DNA of 64,000 nucleotides, taken from the NCBI GenBank assembly GCA_958450365.1, contig CAUEEP010000927.1:1107001-1171000 (forward strand). The letters are read 5' to 3'. How positions within the stretch are numbered: the stretch's first letter is position 1; each line of letters begins with the position of its first letter. Origin of the DNA: Mesorhabditis belari. Lineage: Eukaryota; Nematoda; Chromadorea; Rhabditida; Rhabditidae. Positions 60,365-64,000 of the stretch are shown here, in pieces. The notes under the pieces are model-generated. The model worked only from the letters and a program-made list of their open reading frames with translations, did not search any database and was not told where the DNA came from. Made by a program: the position numbers and the translations under genes.

Positions 60365-62982
60365 TTAAACTGATGGTGGTGGAGCATAGTAGTCATCCGT
60401 TATGATTATCGTCGATCGTCGACTGAAAAATTCGTTCTTTTGTAAAGAAATCGTTAGAATGAGCTGTTAGATGAGTGCTTTTTGAACTAGCGGATGACCG
60501 TATAGCAACAACTTTTTGGAAAAGCATCTGGCAAATGCTTATTCTAAAAGTGTCAAGTGTTAGATAGAGAATTGTAGCCCTAATTCTCGGCAACATTTAT
60601 CTACCAAAAGCTTCTCGATTGGACTTATATAACTCATTTTACAAGCGCTTGAATGAGTACTAGTCATCATCTCTCCAATTTGCCATTTGGCCGCTTTTTT
60701 TATGCAAAAATAGCGAGTCCTTTTTGCTTTTTGTGCTTATTAATGAGAGCTTTTTGCTTTTTGTGCTTTTTAATGAGTGCTTTTTGACTACGAGATGGCT
60801 GTATAGCAATAACTTTTTAGAAAAGCATCTGGAAAAGCATCTAACTTATTCTAAAAGTGTCAAGTGTTAGATAGAGAATTCATTCTTTAAGTTTACAAGA
60901 CTAATTCTTACTATTAGCTTTAAATAATATCAGATATTTATCAGAAACATTCAGCTTTACCTGAACGAATCAAACGGATCGACAACTTCAGCGATTTGCG
61001 GTTTCTCTGAGCAATTTCCATGAACTGCCTGCAAATTAAGTAGTTTTATATGAAAAACTAGATATCCTTTAGATTTTAAAGCTTTTAAATGCCAAAACTT
61101 TCAATTTCAAACATCTTTAACTTACCTTTTTCCTCTTAACGATATTCTTGAAAGCTGCGTATTTCACTGACAATGAATAAGCCTCAAAGAGACAAAAGAT
61201 CGATGTAGTGGCAAGTAAAATACTAAAAATTGAAATTGAAAAGCAAAAATTTAAAAACTTACCAAAATTCTAGAGATAACGCTCGTCCACTGTTCAAGAA
61301 TTGCACCAAACAGATCACTAAACAAAGAGATATTGGAAAGTGTAAGCAATCGCAAGCAGTGCAAGCAATCGCAAGCAGTGCAAGCAATCGCAAGCAGTGC
61401 AAGCAATTTTGTCCAAGCAATCGCCTAAAGTAATGCTCACCTGAGTATACAAAGATGCTGAGAGCGATGCCGAGTACGAGAACCGATAGAGTGAGGTATG
61501 GAAGTACTAGATACGGTAAAACGAGCTTCAACGAGACACCGAAAGCCATCAGAGTGATCAACCAGATCATCTACAATTTGGAGAATAAGCTTTTCATCTA
61601 TTTGACTGAATATCTAATCTTAAACATACCAATATAATTAACAATGGCAAAAAGTAGGTGAATGGCAAGGCTTTCTCGAGTTGAGAGTGATCGAAAGCAT
61701 AGCTGAAAAGGGAAATTTGTTTTTGAGCGAAATTGAGCCAGCTTATTTTAAGTGCATTCATCTTTTAAGCTAAGCTTTTGAGCTAAGCTTTTAAGCTAAG
61801 CTTTTAAACTAAGCTTTTAAGCCAAGCTTTTAAGCTAAGCTTTTAAACTAAGCCTTTAAGCTTTTTAGCTAAGCTTTTAAGCTAAGCTAAGCTTTTTCCT
61901 TTCTAACCCAACTTACAGTTTACCTGAACGGATAATCAATGATCAAAGATTTAAAGATAAAATAGACAGTATTTTGAACTCACGACGATTCCGATTGAGC
62001 AATTCGAAAGATGAGAAAAGCGATTGAGAGACCTGCTGATAGAGCGTCACACAGTGATACGCAAATGATCGCGCCCAGGGCTCCCGCCGCCTGGAAAGGA
62101 GTTCATCATCTTATTGATATTTTTCACTAGTCTACTACTTGTGAAAGGCTTCATTATTTACTAGCCTTGATTCATCATGTCTGAAGTAAAGGATGTTGGA
62201 TATTCTATTTAAAAGAAACCTTTCCAAAGTCACTTTTTCTACACACTTTTCCTTTCATCATTTTTCTCTTTTTTTGTGAATTGAAACTAAGTTTATCATT
62301 TCAATATCATTTTTAATTTATTTGATTGTTAAAGATTGAGATTTTTTTCATCAATTCATCAATCAGCTGACTGGATAGAAGTCTTGTGCCTAGTCGGGGG
62401 ATTAAGGGTTCGATTCCGGTGGCTAGAAAGATAAAGATAGGTTGTTTTTCTCATTATGGGTGTTACTTAACACCCATAATTGTTACTTTGGGTAATAGGG
62501 GTAATTAGGGGGTAAAAATTTCCTCCTTTATGTTTTAATTCATTATTCATTTCGAATAAATATACTTTATTTTTCAATTATTTCTTTTATTAGGTTAATG
62601 AATGAAATACGGTTAATGAAATACTAAAAAACATTTGCGACTACCCGACTGTACGAGGGGCGTTACAGTACAGTACGTTACAGTACGAGGGGCGTGGGGT
62701 ACTATTACAGTATTTACGGTAACTTTAGAAAGCTCTCACTAATAGTGGAACAGATCGCTAGAAAGCTTTCTGTTAAACACTGGTTTTAATGAAAGTCTTT
62801 TCGTTTTTTGATTAATTTTTAATGGTTTCAGCAATGAAAATAAGAAATTAGGTTTATAAAGTTCAGTAATAGATTTGTAAAATTAGACTTTAAAAGATGT
62901 GAAATGTGAAAACGAACCGCAAGGCAGGGTGGCCCGTCACCCATACAAGGCCTTTCAAGGCACCCGTCGTGATTTGACGATG
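60365..62982 (-). CDS. Four-pass membrane protein, 5' end unresolved
   Basis: Exons recognised (minus): 62918-62982 (tentative), 61984-62090, 61630-61702, 61441-61570, 61263-61317, 61126-61222, 60961-61028, 60365-60422; all phases match and the frame ends at a TAA at 60365. The segments are AGALGAIICVSLCDALSAGL (TM1), FTYFLPLLIILMIWLITLMA (TM2), LVLPYLTLSVLVLGIALSIF (TM3) and ILLATTSIFCLFEAYSLSVK (TM4), then KRKKAVHGNCSEKPQI and a tail DDYYAPPPSV. The Cys-rich part before TM1 (HDGCLERPCMGDGPPCLA), four passes and Pro/Tyr-rich tail recall LAPTM4 lysosomal proteins, but similarity is too low to assign. The first listed exon is chosen on phase only, and no initiator ATG is certain; the gene may start further right. 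Confidence 0.65.
61330..61400. repeat. GCAAGCAATCGCAAGCAGT short repeat in an intron
   Basis: About four units; the repeat lies between two exons of the four-pass membrane gene. Confidence 0.85.
61765..61900. repeat. AAGCTTTTAAGCTAAGC short repeat in an intron
   Basis: TTTTAAGCTAAGC units, self-complementary (HindIII-like AAGCTT centres). Confidence 0.85.
62618..62721. mobile_element. Truncated MITE family 1 copy d
   Basis: Has the GCGACTACCCGACTGTACGA segment and the right end CTATTACAGTATTTACGGTA, with the piece GTACGAGGGGCGT duplicated. The left half is missing. Confidence 0.8.
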
Positions 62983-63004
62983 CTAGAATTTCCTTTTTAA
63001 TATA

Positions 63005-63308
63005 TACAGTACTGGACAACGAAATATCATATTTGAAAACAAACTTGAATTCGAATAGCTTTCCAATAGATCTACAGTACTGGACAATGAAATATGATAT
63101 TTAAAAAAACGATCGTCACTTTCGCGCATCTGTAACTCAATTGTCTTCGAGTTTAAACTATTAGTGTTATACATTTTCTGAAAGCTCTTTTCAAGGGCTA
63201 CACAATGGTAATATTAATATTTAGAAATACGGTAAAGACAAGGGAGTTACAGACGCGCGAAATTGACGATCGTTTTTCAAATATCATATTTCATTGTCCA
63301 GTAGTGTG
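63005..63308. mobile_element. MITE family 2: solo left end and full copy
   Basis: A solo end TACAGTACTGGACAACGAAA at 63005-63043, then a full copy from 63073 (TACAGTACTGGACAATGAAA) to about 63308 (CCAGTAGTGTG). The inner segment is inverted relative to the 7047 and 37485 copies. Confidence 0.85.
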
Positions 63309-63309
63309 T

Positions 63310-63660
63310 GTGTTGTGTTCGATTTAGATTTCCGTCCGATTTAGATTGAATCTAAATCGGACGCCCAATATAGACTGTAATCTAAATCGGACGTCCGCGA
63401 TAAGTTCAATCTAAATCGGACGTCCGATTTAGATTGAATCTAAATCGGACGGAAATCTAAATCGGACACAACATTTATATAGATGTCGTAACCATTTACG
63501 AAATTCAGCCACTAACGAATGATTCGTTAACGGCTAGCCGATTACGAATGAATTTTTTCGCTAGCCGTGTACAATTTGTAATCGGCTTCTGCGAACATGG
63601 CTCGACTCAAATGATTCGTTAACGGCTGAATTTCTTAAACGCCTACGACATCTATATATA
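63310..63660. repeat. Nested palindromes (ATCTAAATCGGAC family and GACATCTAT-ended fold-back)
   Basis: At 63310-63478 ATCTAAATCGGACGTCCG and its inverse alternate at least six times; a partial relative is at 37728-37780. Next, 63482-63655 is a separate inverted repeat: ATAGATGTCGTAACCATTTA on the left, CGCCTACGACATCTATA on the right, with AACGATTCGTTAACGGCT-like inner arms. Confidence 0.85.
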
Positions 63661-64000
63661 AATACTTTATTTAGAAAGAAATAAAGTGCGAAATAAAGTA
63701 ATATATATAATTTTCAGATAAAAATCCAGAAAATGAATCAAAATGAAACCAAAAATAAGAAAACAAATCAAATTTCAATTCTAGATTTAGAAATAAATGA
63801 CCGCTAGTCAATTTTCTAGCGGAAATGAGGTAAGGCTTTTGAGATAATGAGAATAAAGTGATGATTATGTTTTGAAATATATTTTGACGACTTTGAAAAC
63901 AACAACTTATTAATCAATAATATTTAGATTTTAAGATTTCAAATTTTCAAAGAAATCTCTAGGGAAATTGTCGAAAAAAAACGTGTCGATGAGGGAAAAA
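63661..64000. other. AT-rich end of window, nothing recognised
   Basis: No exon fitting the upstream part of the four-pass membrane gene was identified here. Confidence 0.4.

Overview
The window is nuclear DNA of a nematode. Evidence: interstitial TTAGGC (nematode telomere) arrays near 3.4, 5.4 and 9.7 kb; short exons with TTTTCAG-type 3' splice sites and GTAAG/GTGAG donors; likely spliced-leader acceptors just before start codons (dyc-1, the AK5-like gene, rpl-7A); and genes typical of the phylum. DNA is AT-rich and full of small repeats. Protein matches to Caenorhabditis are good but nucleotide divergence looks large, so I assign no genus. All gene models were spliced by hand from the six-frame reading, requiring consensus splice dinucleotides, matching phases and family similarity; UTR ends are not defined.

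Layout. 1-6.1 kb: no gene, tandem repeats, telomere-like arrays, a tRNA-like sequence. 6.1-24.0 kb (+): dyc-1, the CAPON/NOS1AP-type PTB adaptor, 24 coding exons, with large repeat-loaded introns, a candidate internal start exon, a candidate alternative 3' exon, and a fragment of the 18S rRNA gene inside one intron. 25.1-32.4 kb (-): a 26-exon AK5-type protein with a RIIa/DPY-30-like N-terminus and two adenylate-kinase domains. 34.9-37.0 kb (+): two tandem secreted C-type-lectin genes. 39.0-42.4 kb (-): a TPD52-family coiled-coil gene with two alternative first exons. 44.4-46.1 kb (+): rpl-7A (eL8), ending in a GC-AG intron. 46.5-49.6 and 50.1-53.0 kb (+): two tandem SEC14/CRAL-TRIO plus GOLD genes with identical exon structure. 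53.5-56.6 kb (-): a multi-pass membrane protein with weak CLCC1-like features. 59.8-60.1 kb: two tRNA-Val(CAC) genes. 60.4-63.0 kb (-): a four-pass membrane protein, 5' end not resolved.

The genes do not form an evident operon; they are ordinary single-copy or locally duplicated genes on both strands. The unusual content is in repeats: at least four families of short inverted-repeat elements (one with Tc1/mariner-like ends), several long fold-backs, a nested fold-back flanked by a 26-bp direct repeat, GC-rich and AT-rich minisatellites, a 19-base G run, and tRNA-derived fragments, most of them lodged in introns. I found no clearly new gene system; the best candidates for novelty are the repeat families, the rDNA fragment, the dyc-1 isoform ends, and the altered kinase motifs of the AK5-like protein.
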